From an uncultured Ilumatobacter sp. (GTDB lineage: Bacteria; Actinomycetota; Acidimicrobiia; Acidimicrobiales; Ilumatobacteraceae), in the NCBI GenBank assembly GCA_938091165.1, contig CALKNK010000001.1, positions 19,057 through 83,056 on the forward strand: 64,000 nt of DNA, in the 5' to 3' direction. A program made the position numbers and the translations under genes. The notes below the pieces were generated by a model. It ran no database searches. It saw only the letters and a program-made list of their open reading frames with translations, and had not been told where the DNA came from. Below, in pieces: positions 42,024 to 52,563 of this stretch (position 1 is its first letter; each line of letters begins with the position of its first letter).

Positions 42024-42416
42024 CTACTCGTAGGTGGTCTTTTCCTTGACGGCAGCGAATACGGCATCGAGTGCACCGAACACCGCTTGGTTGTCGAGCA
42101 GTTTCTGCTGGTCACCCCAGAGCCGAATGTGGCCGTTGATGAACGCATCCTGCGCGTTCATCTCACCTGTTGCCACTGCAACTGCGGTATCCCAGGCTTG
42201 CTCCATTTTGACGTCCTCGGGATCGGCGACCCCTGCGCCAAACGAAGCTTCACCATCGCCCACCTGAATGTGATAGGTGACGTCGCCTTCGGGACCGTTG
42301 GAAACTACCTGAGTGACGCCAATCTTGTGCGAGGTTGCAACTTCGCTCATGTGGTCGCTCGCTGCAACCTGCGCAGTGAGCTCGTTGATCCAGTCGAGAC
42401 TGAGGTATCGGTACAC
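42024..42416 (-). CDS. SCP2 sterol-carrier-domain protein
   Basis: A 130-residue SCP2-like lipid-binding protein: 'VTYHIQVGDGEASFGAG', 'DVKMEQAWDTAVAVATGEMN' and 'AQDAFINGHIRLWGDQQKLL' form the typical C-terminal part of the fold that lines the lipid pocket. It would bind fatty acyl-CoA or sterol-like ligands in the cytoplasm. Divergent from the gene at 42436, whose GTG start is only 20 bp away. Confidence 0.82.
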   Translation of the reverse strand: MYRYLSLDWINELTAQVAASDHMSEVATSHKIGVTQVVSNGPEGDVTYHIQVGDGEASFGAGVADPEDVKMEQAWDTAVAVATGEMNAQDAFINGHIRLWGDQQKLLDNQAVFGALDAVFAAVKEKTTYE

Positions 42417-42435
42417 CCCCGTAGTCTGCCTGATC

Positions 42436-43179
42436 GTGAGCCCGATATCCGACGACCATGATCATGGCGTTGACAGCGAAGAGTTTGACGATGGTTGGCA
42501 CCCATCAGCCGATGTCGAAGAGTGGGTATTTGCGGCGTGGACCGATGACGGCACGTTGGGAGTGATCTCAGGCCACCGTCTCACGGGACGCAACGCTTGG
42601 TATTGGGCGGCCCTGGCTCGGCACGGACGCCCGCTGTTGCACATCACCGACTTTGACGTACCGGTGCGAGTTGCCGACCCGTTCATTGTTAAAGGCGAGG
42701 CGATGTGGGCCGAGCACACTCGCGAGGTGCCGATGGAGCAGTGGACCATCGGCAATGAAACGTACGCCGCCTCACTCGATGACCCTGAGGAGGCACTCGG
42801 TCGCGGGTACGGCGATCCAACGCCGATCGCCTTTGACCTCGAGTGGTACGCCACGGGAGCGCCTGTGGCTCTCGAGCCTGCGCCTGACATGAGTACCGGA
42901 TATCAGCAGCGGGGTGTGGTTCATGGAGCGATCGAAATCCTGGGGGAACCTAAGACGGAACTTTCCGAGGTGCCTGCGCGACGGTGGCATCGTTGGGCTA
43001 GTGGTTCTCGACCGGATGGGTCTTCGGTAGGTCTCGGGCCGTTGCCACTTTCGGAAGTGGTGGCGCACGCTGGGGTGCGTGCTCCGTTCCGGTTCCCCGG
43101 TGGGAACACCAGCGACCTCGTGTTGACATCGACAGGGTGGTGCTACCGATCTTCCCGCTCGTCCGCTCCGCCGCAGTGA
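42436..43179 (+). CDS. Conserved actinobacterial protein of unknown function
   Basis: About 247 residues, acidic, without signal or membrane segments. Recognisable stretches are 'HPSADVEEWVFAAWTDDGTL', 'MEQWTIGNETYAASLDDPEE', 'ALGRGYGDPTPIAFDLEWYA' and 'QQRGVVHGAIEILGE'. The alternation of Trp-rich strands suggests a beta-barrel of lipocalin-like type such as is seen near lipid or carotenoid genes; this is a guess. Start at GTG 42436; the frame upstream overlaps the SCP2 gene and is not conserved-looking. Confidence 0.65.
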   Translation: MSPISDDHDHGVDSEEFDDGWHPSADVEEWVFAAWTDDGTLGVISGHRLTGRNAWYWAALARHGRPLLHITDFDVPVRVADPFIVKGEAMWAEHTREVPMEQWTIGNETYAASLDDPEEALGRGYGDPTPIAFDLEWYATGAPVALEPAPDMSTGYQQRGVVHGAIEILGEPKTELSEVPARRWHRWASGSRPDGSSVGLGPLPLSEVVAHAGVRAPFRFPGGNTSDLVLTSTGWCYRSSRSSAPPQ

Positions 43180-43325
43180 GCGGCGACTGGATGCCCTGGT
43201 CGTTGCAGCCGATCAACGATGTGCCGCGACCATTGTCAGTTCCCATGCCACACTCGCAAGCCTGATCTACGGCAGGCTGGGGGCGATTTCTCTGGTGCTA
43301 ACTCAACGAACGAACGAATGACACA

Positions 43326-44153
43326 ATGACTTTCAACACCGACATTCTTGACGACTTCACCCACGGCGGGCTGGGTAGCGCGAAGCAGCCGGCGTACCCG
43401 GACGTGGTCGTCGAGATGGGCATGGTCGTCGAAGATCGGTCAAGCCACTTCACTGGCGACATCGCTCGCTGGAACGCAGAGGGAGTCACTTTGCGTGATG
43501 CCAATCACTATCTCCGTCACTTCAGCTGGAAGCCCGGCGGCTTTCTAATCTTTGGCAAGCCGGTCACCCTCGTTCGTCCGACACAGGTGAAGTCTGCAAC
43601 GCAGCGGGTCACGGCTTCAGGCTCAGTCGCAGGCGACGGCCGAGCACGTGTCGCTCGTGCGAGCCGCATCTGGGTGGAGGGCAAGCACGATGCTGAACTG
43701 CTCGAACATGTGTGGGGTGACGACCTCCGTGATCTTGGGATCGTCATCGAACCGCTTCACGGCGCTGATGACCTGTCAGCGATGGTCGCTGACTTTCGGC
43801 CTGGTACCCAACGCAAGCTTGGCGTACTCCTCGATCACCTTGTCCCTGGTTCGAAGGAGACACGAATTGCCCAAACCGTGCGCGACCCGAACGTCTTGAT
43901 CACCGGACATCCGTTCGTCGACGTTTGGGCAGGTATCCGACCCAGGGTCATCGGCCTAAAGGCGTGGCCGGAGATCCCATATGACCCTGACGTCACGTGG
44001 AAAGAAGGGCTTTGCGCTGCGCTCGGAGCACCGTTTGAGGGGTTTTGGCCGCGGCTCCGCAATCAGGTCAACACGTTTGCCGATCTCACAACCGAACTCG
44101 TCGGTGCTGTCGAACAACTCATCGACTTTGTCGCCGACGTCCCAGAGGACTGA
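43326..44153 (+). CDS. DUF3097-family protein
   Basis: A 275-residue protein that I recognise as DUF3097, widespread in actinobacteria. The central part resembles a Toprim fold: 'RIWVEGKHDAELLEHVWGDD' with an invariant Glu, 'GIVIEPLHGADDLSAMVADF' with an acidic pair, and later 'LITGHPFVDVWAGIRPRVI'. The N-terminal third ('YPDVVVEMGMVVEDRSSHFT') is a separate beta domain. A role in nucleic-acid chemistry is possible from the Toprim similarity but unproved. A likely terminator follows. Confidence 0.8.
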   Translation: MTFNTDILDDFTHGGLGSAKQPAYPDVVVEMGMVVEDRSSHFTGDIARWNAEGVTLRDANHYLRHFSWKPGGFLIFGKPVTLVRPTQVKSATQRVTASGSVAGDGRARVARASRIWVEGKHDAELLEHVWGDDLRDLGIVIEPLHGADDLSAMVADFRPGTQRKLGVLLDHLVPGSKETRIAQTVRDPNVLITGHPFVDVWAGIRPRVIGLKAWPEIPYDPDVTWKEGLCAALGAPFEGFWPRLRNQVNTFADLTTELVGAVEQLIDFVADVPED

Positions 44154-44250
44154 GCGCAAAGATCGGCTTTGTTTGCGGCCTCGACAGCCGCTGCGCCTGG
44201 ATCGTTACCGTCTGAGTCAACGCCTCCGATTACCTAGTAGATTCTCGCTG

Positions 44251-44284
44251 AAAAAGCCGAAGGGCGGGCCCGCAGGCCCGCCCT
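44251..44284 (-). terminator. Rho-independent terminator after hppA
   Basis: On the minus strand AGGGCGGGCC-TGCG-GGCCCGCCCT is followed by TCGGCTTTTT. A 10-bp GC stem with a T-tract, 24 nt after the hppA stop; the stem may also stop plus-strand transcripts from DUF3097. Confidence 0.85.
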
Positions 44285-44307
44285 CACGTTAAGTTTTGAA
44301 GCGTTTA

Positions 44308-46467
44308 TCAGACGAAAGCGCTGGCAAAGACCAGGCTAACGATTGTCATAACCTTCAAAAGGATGTTCATCGACGGACCCGACGTGTCCTTGAACGGGTC
44401 GCCGACAGTGTCGCCGACAACGGCAGCCTTATGGGCGTCAGAACCCTTGCCGCCGTGAGCCCCAGCTTCGATGTACTTCTTAGCGTTGTCCCAGGCTCCG
44501 CCAGCATTGGCCATAAAAATAGCCAAGGCAAAACCAGTCACGAGCGCCCCAGCAAGCAACCCGCCGAGCGCATCTACGCTGATAAATCCAACGACGAGCG
44601 GCACGACCACGGCGAGGGCGCCCGGAAGGATCATTTCCTTAAGCGAAGCTTCGGTCGAGATCGCCACACAACGGGCCGAGTCGGGAATGACGCCCGGCTC
44701 GCCTTCGCGTAGGCCGGGAATTTCTCGGAATTGACGACGTACTTCTTCGATCATCTTTGCTGCGGCACGGCCGACGGCGTCGATCGTAAGAGCGGCAAAT
44801 AGGAACGGCAATGCTGCGCCAATGAAGAGTCCAGCGAAAACCTCAACCTCGCCGATGTCGAGGTTGAGTTCAGTCGAACCACCCGAGGCCGTCTTGATAG
44901 CGAACTCGAAGCTCTTAAAAAGAGCGAGGGCGGTGAGCGCTGCGGAACCGACAGCAAAGCCCTTGGCAACGGCAGCAGTGGTGTTGCCGAGCGAGTCGAG
45001 CGCATCGGTGACTTCACGCACAGACGGATCCAGTTCGGCCATCTCGGCGATACCGCCGGCATTGTCTGCGATTGGGCCGTATGCGTCGACCGAGACAACG
45101 ATGCCGGTGGTCGCAAGCATGCCGATGGCGGCAACAGCGACGCCGTAGAGGCCTCCATACTGACCGTCAAATGCTTGCTGCCCGCCCCAGTAAGCGATAC
45201 CGATACCGGCCAGGATCAAAGCGACCGAGGCAGCGACGGACTGCATGCCGATGCTGATGCCCTTAAGAATGGTGGTCGCCGGTCCGGTTTCGGTTTGCTG
45301 ACTGATTTCCTTGACTGGCTTATAGTGATCCGAGGTGTAGTACTCGGCGGTCTTGCCGAGCGCCCAACCGATAACCAAGCCGCCAATGACGGAGACGGCG
45401 ACGCCCCAGGGGTTGTCGGAGATGTCGCCAAAGATCCAGTAGGCACCGGCGAACACACCCACAGTGGTGATCGCCATGGCCACATTCGTGCCGAGATGCA
45501 GCGCCTTACTGAGGGACTTGGAGTCCGTTGATGTGCCGCCCTTAATGAGGAACGAACCGATGATCGAAGCAATCATGCCGATTAACGCAACGAAAATCGG
45601 GAACACGAAGAATTCGATAATTCCGAGTCCGCCGGCTTGATCCGCAGTGATCGCCTCAAGAGGGCCCCCGGCGCTGGCGCTGATAGCGCTTCTCAGGGGT
45701 CCTTGGCTATCTTCGGCCATGATCGCACCAGCGAATGCAACGAGTGAGACGGGAGCGATGATCGAGCCGGCGTACGACTCGAACAGGTCGGCGCCCATGC
45801 CGGCAACGTCGCCTACGTTGTCGCCTACGTTGTCGGCGATGGTGGCCGGATTGCGAGGATCATCTTCAGGGATGCCAGCTTCGACCTTTCCGACAAGGTC
45901 AGCGCCGACGTCAGCAGCCTTAGTGAAGATGCCGCCACCGACGCGGGAGAACAAGGCGATGGTTGACGCACCGAGACCGAAGGCTGTCACGATTTCGAAG
46001 GCGTCGTCGACTTCCAGAATGGTAACGAACAGAACGTAGGTGCCCATGAGGCCGAGCAGCGCGAGACCGGCAACCGAGAAGCCCATCACGGCGCCCCCGC
46101 GGAACGCGACAGGAAGTGCCTTTCCTGGGCCTTGCTTGGCAGCCTCGGTGGTGCGAGCGTTGGCCATCGTGGCCACAGTCATACCTGCATAGCCAGCAGC
46201 GGATGACAGAATTGCACCGAGCAGATACGTGACTGCAGCGAGCGGCGCAATTAGAGCCGCCAACAAAATGGCCATGGCGACAGCAAAGATGCTGACCCAC
46301 TTGTACTCGGCCTGGAGGAACGCCTTGGCGCCCTTCTGGATCTCTGTCATCAAGAAGACCATGCGCTCGTTTCCGGGCGACTCCTTCTCGACAGACTTAT
46401 AAAAGAAGAACGCAAGACCGAGGGCCGCGAGAGCCGAAAGTGCTGCGAGATATGGAATGGATCCCAC
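44308..46467 (-). CDS. hppA: Membrane-bound proton (or sodium) pumping pyrophosphatase
   Basis: About 719 residues with some 16 membrane helices. The substrate-binding signature 'DVGADLVGKVEAGIPEDDPR' and 'NPATIADNVGDNVGDVAGMG' are intact, as is 'GPIADNAGGIAEMA'. In 'LGNTTAAVAKGFAVGSAALT' the position that separates subfamilies is Ala rather than Lys, which points to the potassium-dependent type. It couples pyrophosphate hydrolysis to ion export. The frame is open upstream to 46695 but GTG 46467, with GGAGG 8 nt before it, begins the first helix and is the likely start. Confidence 0.95.
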   Translation of the reverse strand: MGSIPYLAALSALAALGLAFFFYKSVEKESPGNERMVFLMTEIQKGAKAFLQAEYKWVSIFAVAMAILLAALIAPLAAVTYLLGAILSSAAGYAGMTVATMANARTTEAAKQGPGKALPVAFRGGAVMGFSVAGLALLGLMGTYVLFVTILEVDDAFEIVTAFGLGASTIALFSRVGGGIFTKAADVGADLVGKVEAGIPEDDPRNPATIADNVGDNVGDVAGMGADLFESYAGSIIAPVSLVAFAGAIMAEDSQGPLRSAISASAGGPLEAITADQAGGLGIIEFFVFPIFVALIGMIASIIGSFLIKGGTSTDSKSLSKALHLGTNVAMAITTVGVFAGAYWIFGDISDNPWGVAVSVIGGLVIGWALGKTAEYYTSDHYKPVKEISQQTETGPATTILKGISIGMQSVAASVALILAGIGIAYWGGQQAFDGQYGGLYGVAVAAIGMLATTGIVVSVDAYGPIADNAGGIAEMAELDPSVREVTDALDSLGNTTAAVAKGFAVGSAALTALALFKSFEFAIKTASGGSTELNLDIGEVEVFAGLFIGAALPFLFAALTIDAVGRAAAKMIEEVRRQFREIPGLREGEPGVIPDSARCVAISTEASLKEMILPGALAVVVPLVVGFISVDALGGLLAGALVTGFALAIFMANAGGAWDNAKKYIEAGAHGGKGSDAHKAAVVGDTVGDPFKDTSGPSMNILLKVMTIVSLVFASAFV

Positions 46468-46752
46468 GGGGTAGTGCCTCCTGGGGCAATATGGATGATG
46501 AGCGAGGCTCGCGGTGACTGCGAGCGTCTGACCATGATGGCCGCTGCGCAAGGCTAAATCCCAACTTATCACTTTCCACAGGCTTCGACAGTCAGCGTCT
46601 ATCAAGATGACGTTGCCCTTCGTCGGTCGTGGGCACCATGAACTTTCGCGAGGCGCCCCGGGTGGTACGGAGCTGGTGTGTGACGAGACCCACACGATTT
46701 TGGTGATGGTGGAATGGGCCCACGACGATGCGTGGCGAGTACCGTGGTATTC

Positions 46753-47574
46753 ATGTCACAAACGTTGAGCCGTGGCCCGGTTTCGGGCACTGCCGTCAAG
46801 CCAAACGCCGCAAAGAGAAAACCGTTCCTCCTTGACCTCTACGGCACAGCAGTCGGCAAGAAGTATGTGATGGCCATTACGGGTCTGATTGGCATCGGCT
46901 TTGTGCTCACGCACATGATTGGCAACCTCAAGATGTACCTCGGTGTCATCACCGAGGGCGACGAGCGGGTGTATGACATCGACATTTACGGCGAGTTCTT
47001 GCGGGAACTGCTCGTCCCGATCCTGCCTCGCACATACTTGCTGTGGGGCTTGCGCCTTGTTTTGATCGGAGCGCTAGTTCTGCATCTCCACGCTGCGTGG
47101 TCGTTGACCCAACTCAACCGTAAGGCCCGCTCAGTCAAGTACCAGTCGACTCGCGATTACCAGATCGCCAGTTTCGCCAGTCGTTCAATGCGCTGGACCG
47201 GCATCACCGTGCTTGCCTTTCTTGCTTGGCACCTCGCTGATCTCACTTGGGGATGGGTCAATCCCGACTTCGTTCGCGGCGCTGCGTATCGCAACATCGA
47301 CGCATCGTTGAGTCGTATCCCCGTCGCCCTGCTGTACATCGTGGCAAACATTGCGTTGGGCATCCACCTTTTCCACGGCACCTGGTCACTCTTTCAGAGC
47401 CTTGGGGCCAATAATCCCCGATTCAATTCGTGGCGCAAGGGCCTTGCCGCAGGCGTTGCCACACTAATCGTCGCAGGGAACGTTTCGTTCCCTATCGCCG
47501 TTCTTGCTGGCATCGTTGAGTACGACCCCGACGCTGTCACCCATTCCGTCGAAGCCGAGGAGACAGGCCAATGA
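46753..47574 (+). CDS. sdhC: Succinate dehydrogenase cytochrome b subunit
   Basis: About 273 residues with five membrane helices, the large single-subunit anchor of Sdh/Frd B-type complexes. '[20 protein letters not shown]' with its His, and '[18 protein letters not shown]', '[15 protein letters not shown]' and '[20 protein letters not shown]', supply the likely heme b ligands. Start at ATG 46753 rather than 46714. Overlaps sdhA by 4 nt. Confidence 0.93.
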   Translation: MSQTLSRGPVSGTAVKPNAAKRKPFLLDLYGTAVGKKYVMAITGLIGIGFVLTHMIGNLKMYLGVITEGDERVYDIDIYGEFLRELLVPILPRTYLLWGLRLVLIGALVLHLHAAWSLTQLNRKARSVKYQSTRDYQIASFASRSMRWTGITVLAFLAWHLADLTWGWVNPDFVRGAAYRNIDASLSRIPVALLYIVANIALGIHLFHGTWSLFQSLGANNPRFNSWRKGLAAGVATLIVAGNVSFPIAVLAGIVEYDPDAVTHSVEAEETGQ

Positions 47575-49493
47575 ACATCAACCTTGATTCCAAGATCCCC
47601 GAAGGCCCAATGGCCGACAAGTGGAGCAACTACGTTGCTGGCCAGAAACTGGTCAACCCATCTAATAAGCGCAAGTTCAAGATCATCGTGGTCGGCACCG
47701 GCCTCGCCGGTGCCTCAGCTGCAGCGACTCTCGGCGAACTCGGTTACCAGGTCGAGGCGTTCACCTTCCACGACTCGCCCCGTCGAGCCCACTCAATAGC
47801 AGCGCAGGGTGGCATTAACGCCGCCAAGAACTACCAAGGCGACGGTGACAGCGTTCACCGTCTGTTCTACGACACGGTCAAGGGCGGTGACTTTCGGGCC
47901 CGCGAAGCAAACGTGCACCGCCTCGCAGAAGTGTCGGTCAACATCATCGACCAGATGGTCGCCCAGGGCGTGCCCTTCGCACGCGAATACGGCGGCTTAC
48001 TCGACAACCGCAGCTTCGGCGGCGCCCAAGTAAGCCGCACCTTCTACGCTCGAGGCCAAACCGGCCAGCAACTACTGATTGGGGCCTACCAGCAGCTGGC
48101 ACGCCAGATCGGTCTCGGCAACGTCAAACTCTGGAATCGGACAGAGCTCGTCGACGTTGTCAACGTTGACGGTCGCTGCGCCGGCATCGTCACCCGCGAT
48201 TTGATTAACGGTAAGCTCAGCTCGCACTCGGCGCACGCCGTCGTACTTGCCACTGGCGGCTACGGCAATGCCTTCTACTTGTCGACCAACGCAATGGCAT
48301 GCAACGTGACGGCGGCCTGGCGAGCTCATCGGCGCGGCGCAGCCTTTGCCAACCCGAGCTACACCCAGATTCATCCGACCTGCATCCCACAAGCCGATGA
48401 CTTCCAGTCGAAGCTCACCCTCATGTCGGAGTCGCTCCGCAACGACGGCCGTATCTGGGTGCCGAAAAACCCAGACGAAGCGCGGTCAGCCGCACAAATT
48501 CCTGAAGACGAACGCGACTATTACCTCGAACGGATTTACCCGAGCTTCGGCAACCTCGCACCGCGTGACGTGTCGTCGCGAGCTGCCAAGCGTGCTGTCG
48601 ATAACGGTCAAGGCGTCGGACCGCTCAAGAACGGCGTCTACCTTGACTTTGCGGAGTCGATCGAGCGTCTCGGTGCTGAAGTCATCAAGGAGCGCTACGG
48701 CAACTTGTTCGACATGTACGAACGCATTACCGGCGAGTCGCCCTACGAGACGCCGATGCGCATCTATCCGGCCAGTCACTACACGATGGGAGGACTGTGG
48801 GTCGACTACGAGTTACAGACCACGGTTCCAGGACTGTTTTGTGCGGGCGAAGCCAACTTCTCCGATCATGGTGCCAACCGCTTGGGCGCCTCGGCATTGA
48901 TGCAGGGGCTGTCCGACGGCTACTTCGTGCTTCCGTACACGATTGCTCCATACCTCGCGGAACTGCTCAACAAGCCGATTCCTGACGAGACCCACGATGC
49001 GTTCAAAGCAGCTGAGGTCGAAGCACAAGCGAGGTTCCAGGGGTATCTCGACATCGGAGGCACAAAGGGCCCCGACCACTTCCACCGTGAACTCGGACGC
49101 ATCATTTGGGACTACTGCGGCATGGATCGCAACGAGCAAGGTTTGCAGAAGGCACTATCAGAGATTCCGGCCTTGCACGAGGAGTTCAAGAAAGACCTGC
49201 GCGTCACGGGCACGGGAACGAGCATCAACCAAACCCTCGAGAAGGCAGCGCGAGTCGATGACTTTTTCGAGCTCGGGCAATTAATGTGTCAGGACGCTCT
49301 GACCCGCGAAGAGTCGTGCGGCGGTCACTTCCGCTCCGAGTACCAGACCGACGACGGTGAAGCGGTCCGCAACGACGAAGACTTTGCTCACGTCACTGCA
49401 TGGGAATGGAGCGGTGACGCTGCCTCGCCAATCGAGCATCGCGAGAAGCTCGAATATGAAGTCGTCAAGTTCGCCACCCGGTCGTACAAGTAA
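47571..49493 (+). CDS. sdhA: Succinate dehydrogenase/fumarate reductase flavoprotein subunit
   Basis: A 640-residue flavoprotein: '[20 protein letters not shown]' (FAD), '[19 protein letters not shown]' (His that binds FAD covalently), 'THP'-type substrate loop seen as 'QIHPTCIPQ', and '[20 protein letters not shown]' and '[20 protein letters not shown]' (active-site Arg and FAD). Oxidises succinate and passes electrons to SdhB. Encoded in the order sdhC-A-B, typical of the B-type complex. Confidence 0.96.
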   Translation: MNINLDSKIPEGPMADKWSNYVAGQKLVNPSNKRKFKIIVVGTGLAGASAAATLGELGYQVEAFTFHDSPRRAHSIAAQGGINAAKNYQGDGDSVHRLFYDTVKGGDFRAREANVHRLAEVSVNIIDQMVAQGVPFAREYGGLLDNRSFGGAQVSRTFYARGQTGQQLLIGAYQQLARQIGLGNVKLWNRTELVDVVNVDGRCAGIVTRDLINGKLSSHSAHAVVLATGGYGNAFYLSTNAMACNVTAAWRAHRRGAAFANPSYTQIHPTCIPQADDFQSKLTLMSESLRNDGRIWVPKNPDEARSAAQIPEDERDYYLERIYPSFGNLAPRDVSSRAAKRAVDNGQGVGPLKNGVYLDFAESIERLGAEVIKERYGNLFDMYERITGESPYETPMRIYPASHYTMGGLWVDYELQTTVPGLFCAGEANFSDHGANRLGASALMQGLSDGYFVLPYTIAPYLAELLNKPIPDETHDAFKAAEVEAQARFQGYLDIGGTKGPDHFHRELGRIIWDYCGMDRNEQGLQKALSEIPALHEEFKKDLRVTGTGTSINQTLEKAARVDDFFELGQLMCQDALTREESCGGHFRSEYQTDDGEAVRNDEDFAHVTAWEWSGDAASPIEHREKLEYEVVKFATRSYK

Positions 49494-49503
49494 AGGCCTA
49501 GAC

Positions 49504-50277
49504 GTGTCAAACAATCTTTCCAACATCAATCTGAAGATCTGGCGCCAAGACGGCCCCGACGCGCAAGGTCGCTTCGAAACCCACCAGATTCCTGAGATCA
49601 GCGACGAGGCTTCGTTCCTAGAGATGCTTGACATCTTGAATGAACGGCTTATCGAAGAGGGTAGGGAAGCGGTCGTGTTCGATCACGACTGCCGAGAAGG
49701 AATCTGCGGTACCTGCTCTCTGATGATCGACGGCCAGGCTCACGGCCCGCAGAGGGGTACGGCAACGTGTCAACTTCACATGCGGCAGTTCGAGTCAGGT
49801 GATGAGATCGTGATCGAGCCGTGGCGCGCCACGGCGTTCCCGATTGTTAAAGACCTCATGGTCGATCGTTCACCGTTCGACCGGATCGTAGAGTCGGGCG
49901 GCTTCATTACTGCACCGACCGGTGGGGCACCCGACGCCAACCTCATTCCCATCCCGAAGCCAGTTGCTGATGCCTCAATGGACGCAGCAGCGTGCATTGG
50001 GTGCGGAGCTTGTGTAGCGGCGTGCCCGAACAGCGCAGCAAACCTCTTTACAGGTGCGAAGATTGCTCACCTGAACCTGCTTCCGCAGGGTCAGGCCGAG
50101 CGGTACAAGCGGACCGAGGCAATGGTCGAGACAATGGACGAGCACTTTGGTTCCTGCACGAATCATGGCGAGTGCGAGGCGGCATGCCCGAAAGAAATTT
50201 CGATCGACAACATCGCCACGATGAACGTCGACTACGCCAAGTCCAAGTTTAAGAATCGAAAAGCCCTAGCACGCTGA
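49504..50277 (+). CDS. sdhB: Succinate dehydrogenase iron-sulfur subunit
   Basis: About 257 residues. The 2Fe-2S domain has '[20 protein letters not shown]' and a later Cys ('GTATCQLHM'); the 4Fe-4S motif is '[16 protein letters not shown]'; the 3Fe-4S cysteines are in '[20 protein letters not shown]'. GTG 49504 is chosen as start: it lies 10 nt after the sdhA stop and gives the family length, whereas the frame extends back into sdhA. Confidence 0.94.
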   Translation: MSNNLSNINLKIWRQDGPDAQGRFETHQIPEISDEASFLEMLDILNERLIEEGREAVVFDHDCREGICGTCSLMIDGQAHGPQRGTATCQLHMRQFESGDEIVIEPWRATAFPIVKDLMVDRSPFDRIVESGGFITAPTGGAPDANLIPIPKPVADASMDAAACIGCGACVAACPNSAANLFTGAKIAHLNLLPQGQAERYKRTEAMVETMDEHFGSCTNHGECEAACPKEISIDNIATMNVDYAKSKFKNRKALAR

Positions 50278-50321
50278 TGGCCGTTGCATCTGGGGCCTCG
50301 CTCCCGATGTAACCTTGACTG

Positions 50322-52469
50322 TCAGGCTCCCGGCAAAAGGGTAACTGCGGTGGTATAGCGGTTCCGGCTGGTCGTATCACCGGCTGTCATCGTCAAAGTA
50401 AAAGACAGTTCACCCAAGGTTCCGGGCACAGTCAAGTCAATTTTTCCGACTCTGATTACGTCGTCGGCAGGCACAGGCCCGCCAAACCTCCATCGCTGCT
50501 CGCCGCCTGCCCACGACGCAACAGCGTCGACCACGGCGAAGTCAATTTCTTCGCGCAGGTCGTTGATGAGGTGGACGTCGAGACGCAGTCGGGCGCCTTC
50601 GTTGACCCACGCAGGCGGGGAGTCAGCAACGACTAAAATTTGCTCGCATGCTGCCTTGACAACGGCGTAGGCATCTTTCGGAGCCCGCTCATGATCGAGG
50701 ACGCTCGCGGAGATCACTGGCCCGGGATCAGCGAGCGCGTAGAAACAGAACCCCCCGCTGGGGCGATACTTCAGCCTTCGCAACGTCTCGATTTGTGTCT
50801 TCAGTACATGGGATTGGTAGCGCTGAGTTGCCTGGCGCCATGACTCGTACGATTCGTATTGATCGGGTGGGAATAGTCGCTCGAACTGATCGCGTTGATA
50901 CCCGAACTCGTTGTGTAGGCGGTCCCAGTCGAGATGGGGCCATTCGTGGGTAGCTAACTCGTGATCGATGAATGGAGCGGTGTTTGGCGGTGCGTGGGCT
51001 CCGAACTCGGACACAAATCGAACCAACCGCGGGACGCGTGCGGCCAGACCGGCCAGGTCCTCTGCTGCGCCGCGATGCCAGCCGTGCCAAAGGTGCGTAT
51101 CGGTGCCGCTGAGCTGCGGAAAATGAGGCAGTACACCCGAGTGAGCGACCGTTTCGCGGCTTGCGTCTGCTTTCTCGAACGATCGCTTCACCCATCGATC
51201 GAGCACCGACTTGTTCCAAGACGGGAGTTGGTGCGCCATCACCTGGCGCGTCCGCTTCTTCCAATCGGAACGATTGACCGCCGTAGTAGCTGATGGGTCG
51301 TTGTGAGCGGTCCACTGGACGATCGACGGGTGGTGACCGAGTGTGTCGACAGCTGCGCGCGCCTGGTCAACGGCCTGGCTGCGGACGCTGCGGGCATGAC
51401 CCCACTGCAGTGGAAAGTCCTGCATGATCAGCATGCCGAGCTCATCAGCGGCGCGGTAGAGCTCCCGGTCGGCAATGTGACCGTGGACCCGAACGACGTC
51501 AAGGCCAAGATCCACTGCGTGCTCAAGGTCGCTGCGAACTGCGCCACTATCAGCGTCTGCGAGTCCCGCTCGTGTCGGCAGCAAATTTGCGCCCTTTAGA
51601 AAAAGACGTTCTCCGTTGACCGAGCAAATCCAGTTGTCCCACATGACCTGACGGAGCCCGGTTCGTCGCTCACGCCGATCACTCAGTTCCCCATCGATGA
51701 TCAACTCGACGGCGACATCGGTCAGGAGTTGATCGCCTAATTTTTGTGGCCACCAGAGTCGCGGGTCGACAATGTCGAGGCTCCACTCGATTTGATTTTC
51801 GCCCGAGGCGACGAGGTGTACGTGTTCATCGTGGAGTGCGTTGTCAACGAAGGTGCGGACAGTGACGCTGCGCTGCGCATCGCTGTCGAGCCTTGCCGCT
51901 AGCTGCAGGTGCGCTCGCCGCGCGTCGGCGTCGCGGCACAACACACGGAATCGGTCAACGCGTACCGGTCCAGTGTCATACAGATGCACACTGCGCCAGA
52001 TCCCGCCTGGATTCCACTGGCGATCGATACCGTCCCAATGCTGAAAAACGCCGGTGATGTTGCGGCGGTTATTCGGACCGCTTTGCGGCGCGCATGTGGC
52101 TTCAATAGCAAGCACGTGTTCGTCATCGAGTTCGGACAGTGCTGTCACATCGAAGCTGTGCGAAAAGAAATAGCCCTCGGGGTCGCCGAGATATGCGCCA
52201 TCGAGCCAGACATCAGCTTGATAGAAGATGCCGTCCAGAGTGATCCATCGACGGGCACCATCACCCGGGGGGTCGGCGCTGAAGCGATGTCGATACATCA
52301 CTGGCCCATCGCTGGCAGCAAACTTCGGAGTGTCTCGCCAGTGACCGGGCACGCTGATTGGAGCCCAGGTTGAGTCGTCGGTGTCAAGCTCGATGCCGTA
52401 CCGACGGACGTCGTCGTTCGCCTCGACTGCGACCCATCGGCCGTCTAGCTTGCGGCGACTCAACTCCAT
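50322..52469 (-). CDS. Glycoside hydrolase family 2 protein with an altered acid/base motif
   Basis: A 715-residue GH2-type protein. The N-terminal sugar-binding and Ig-like domains are clear ('ISVPGHWRDTPKF', 'YQADVWLDGAYLGDPEGYFF', 'WNPGGIWRSVHLYDTGPVRV'), followed by the TIM barrel ('LFLKGANLLPTRAGLADADS', 'DVVRVHGHIADRELYRAADE'). The nucleophile region 'FVSEFG' (E488) is normal, but the acid/base motif reads 'QWTAHNDPSA', with Asp391 where Asn-Glu is usual. It resembles beta-mannosidase-like members. No signal peptide. Activity is uncertain because of that substitution. Convergent with sdhB. Confidence 0.82.
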   Translation of the reverse strand: MELSRRKLDGRWVAVEANDDVRRYGIELDTDDSTWAPISVPGHWRDTPKFAASDGPVMYRHRFSADPPGDGARRWITLDGIFYQADVWLDGAYLGDPEGYFFSHSFDVTALSELDDEHVLAIEATCAPQSGPNNRRNITGVFQHWDGIDRQWNPGGIWRSVHLYDTGPVRVDRFRVLCRDADARRAHLQLAARLDSDAQRSVTVRTFVDNALHDEHVHLVASGENQIEWSLDIVDPRLWWPQKLGDQLLTDVAVELIIDGELSDRRERRTGLRQVMWDNWICSVNGERLFLKGANLLPTRAGLADADSGAVRSDLEHAVDLGLDVVRVHGHIADRELYRAADELGMLIMQDFPLQWGHARSVRSQAVDQARAAVDTLGHHPSIVQWTAHNDPSATTAVNRSDWKKRTRQVMAHQLPSWNKSVLDRWVKRSFEKADASRETVAHSGVLPHFPQLSGTDTHLWHGWHRGAAEDLAGLAARVPRLVRFVSEFGAHAPPNTAPFIDHELATHEWPHLDWDRLHNEFGYQRDQFERLFPPDQYESYESWRQATQRYQSHVLKTQIETLRRLKYRPSGGFCFYALADPGPVISASVLDHERAPKDAYAVVKAACEQILVVADSPPAWVNEGARLRLDVHLINDLREEIDFAVVDAVASWAGGEQRWRFGGPVPADDVIRVGKIDLTVPGTLGELSFTLTMTAGDTTSRNRYTTAVTLLPGA

Positions 52470-52563
52470 TGTCGAAGCGTACGCCTTGCAGTCGAGTTGG
52501 CCATGAGCAGGCGACTGTGCGCCCGGATGAACATGGGCGACACAGCTGGGTTAGGTTCGGCGA

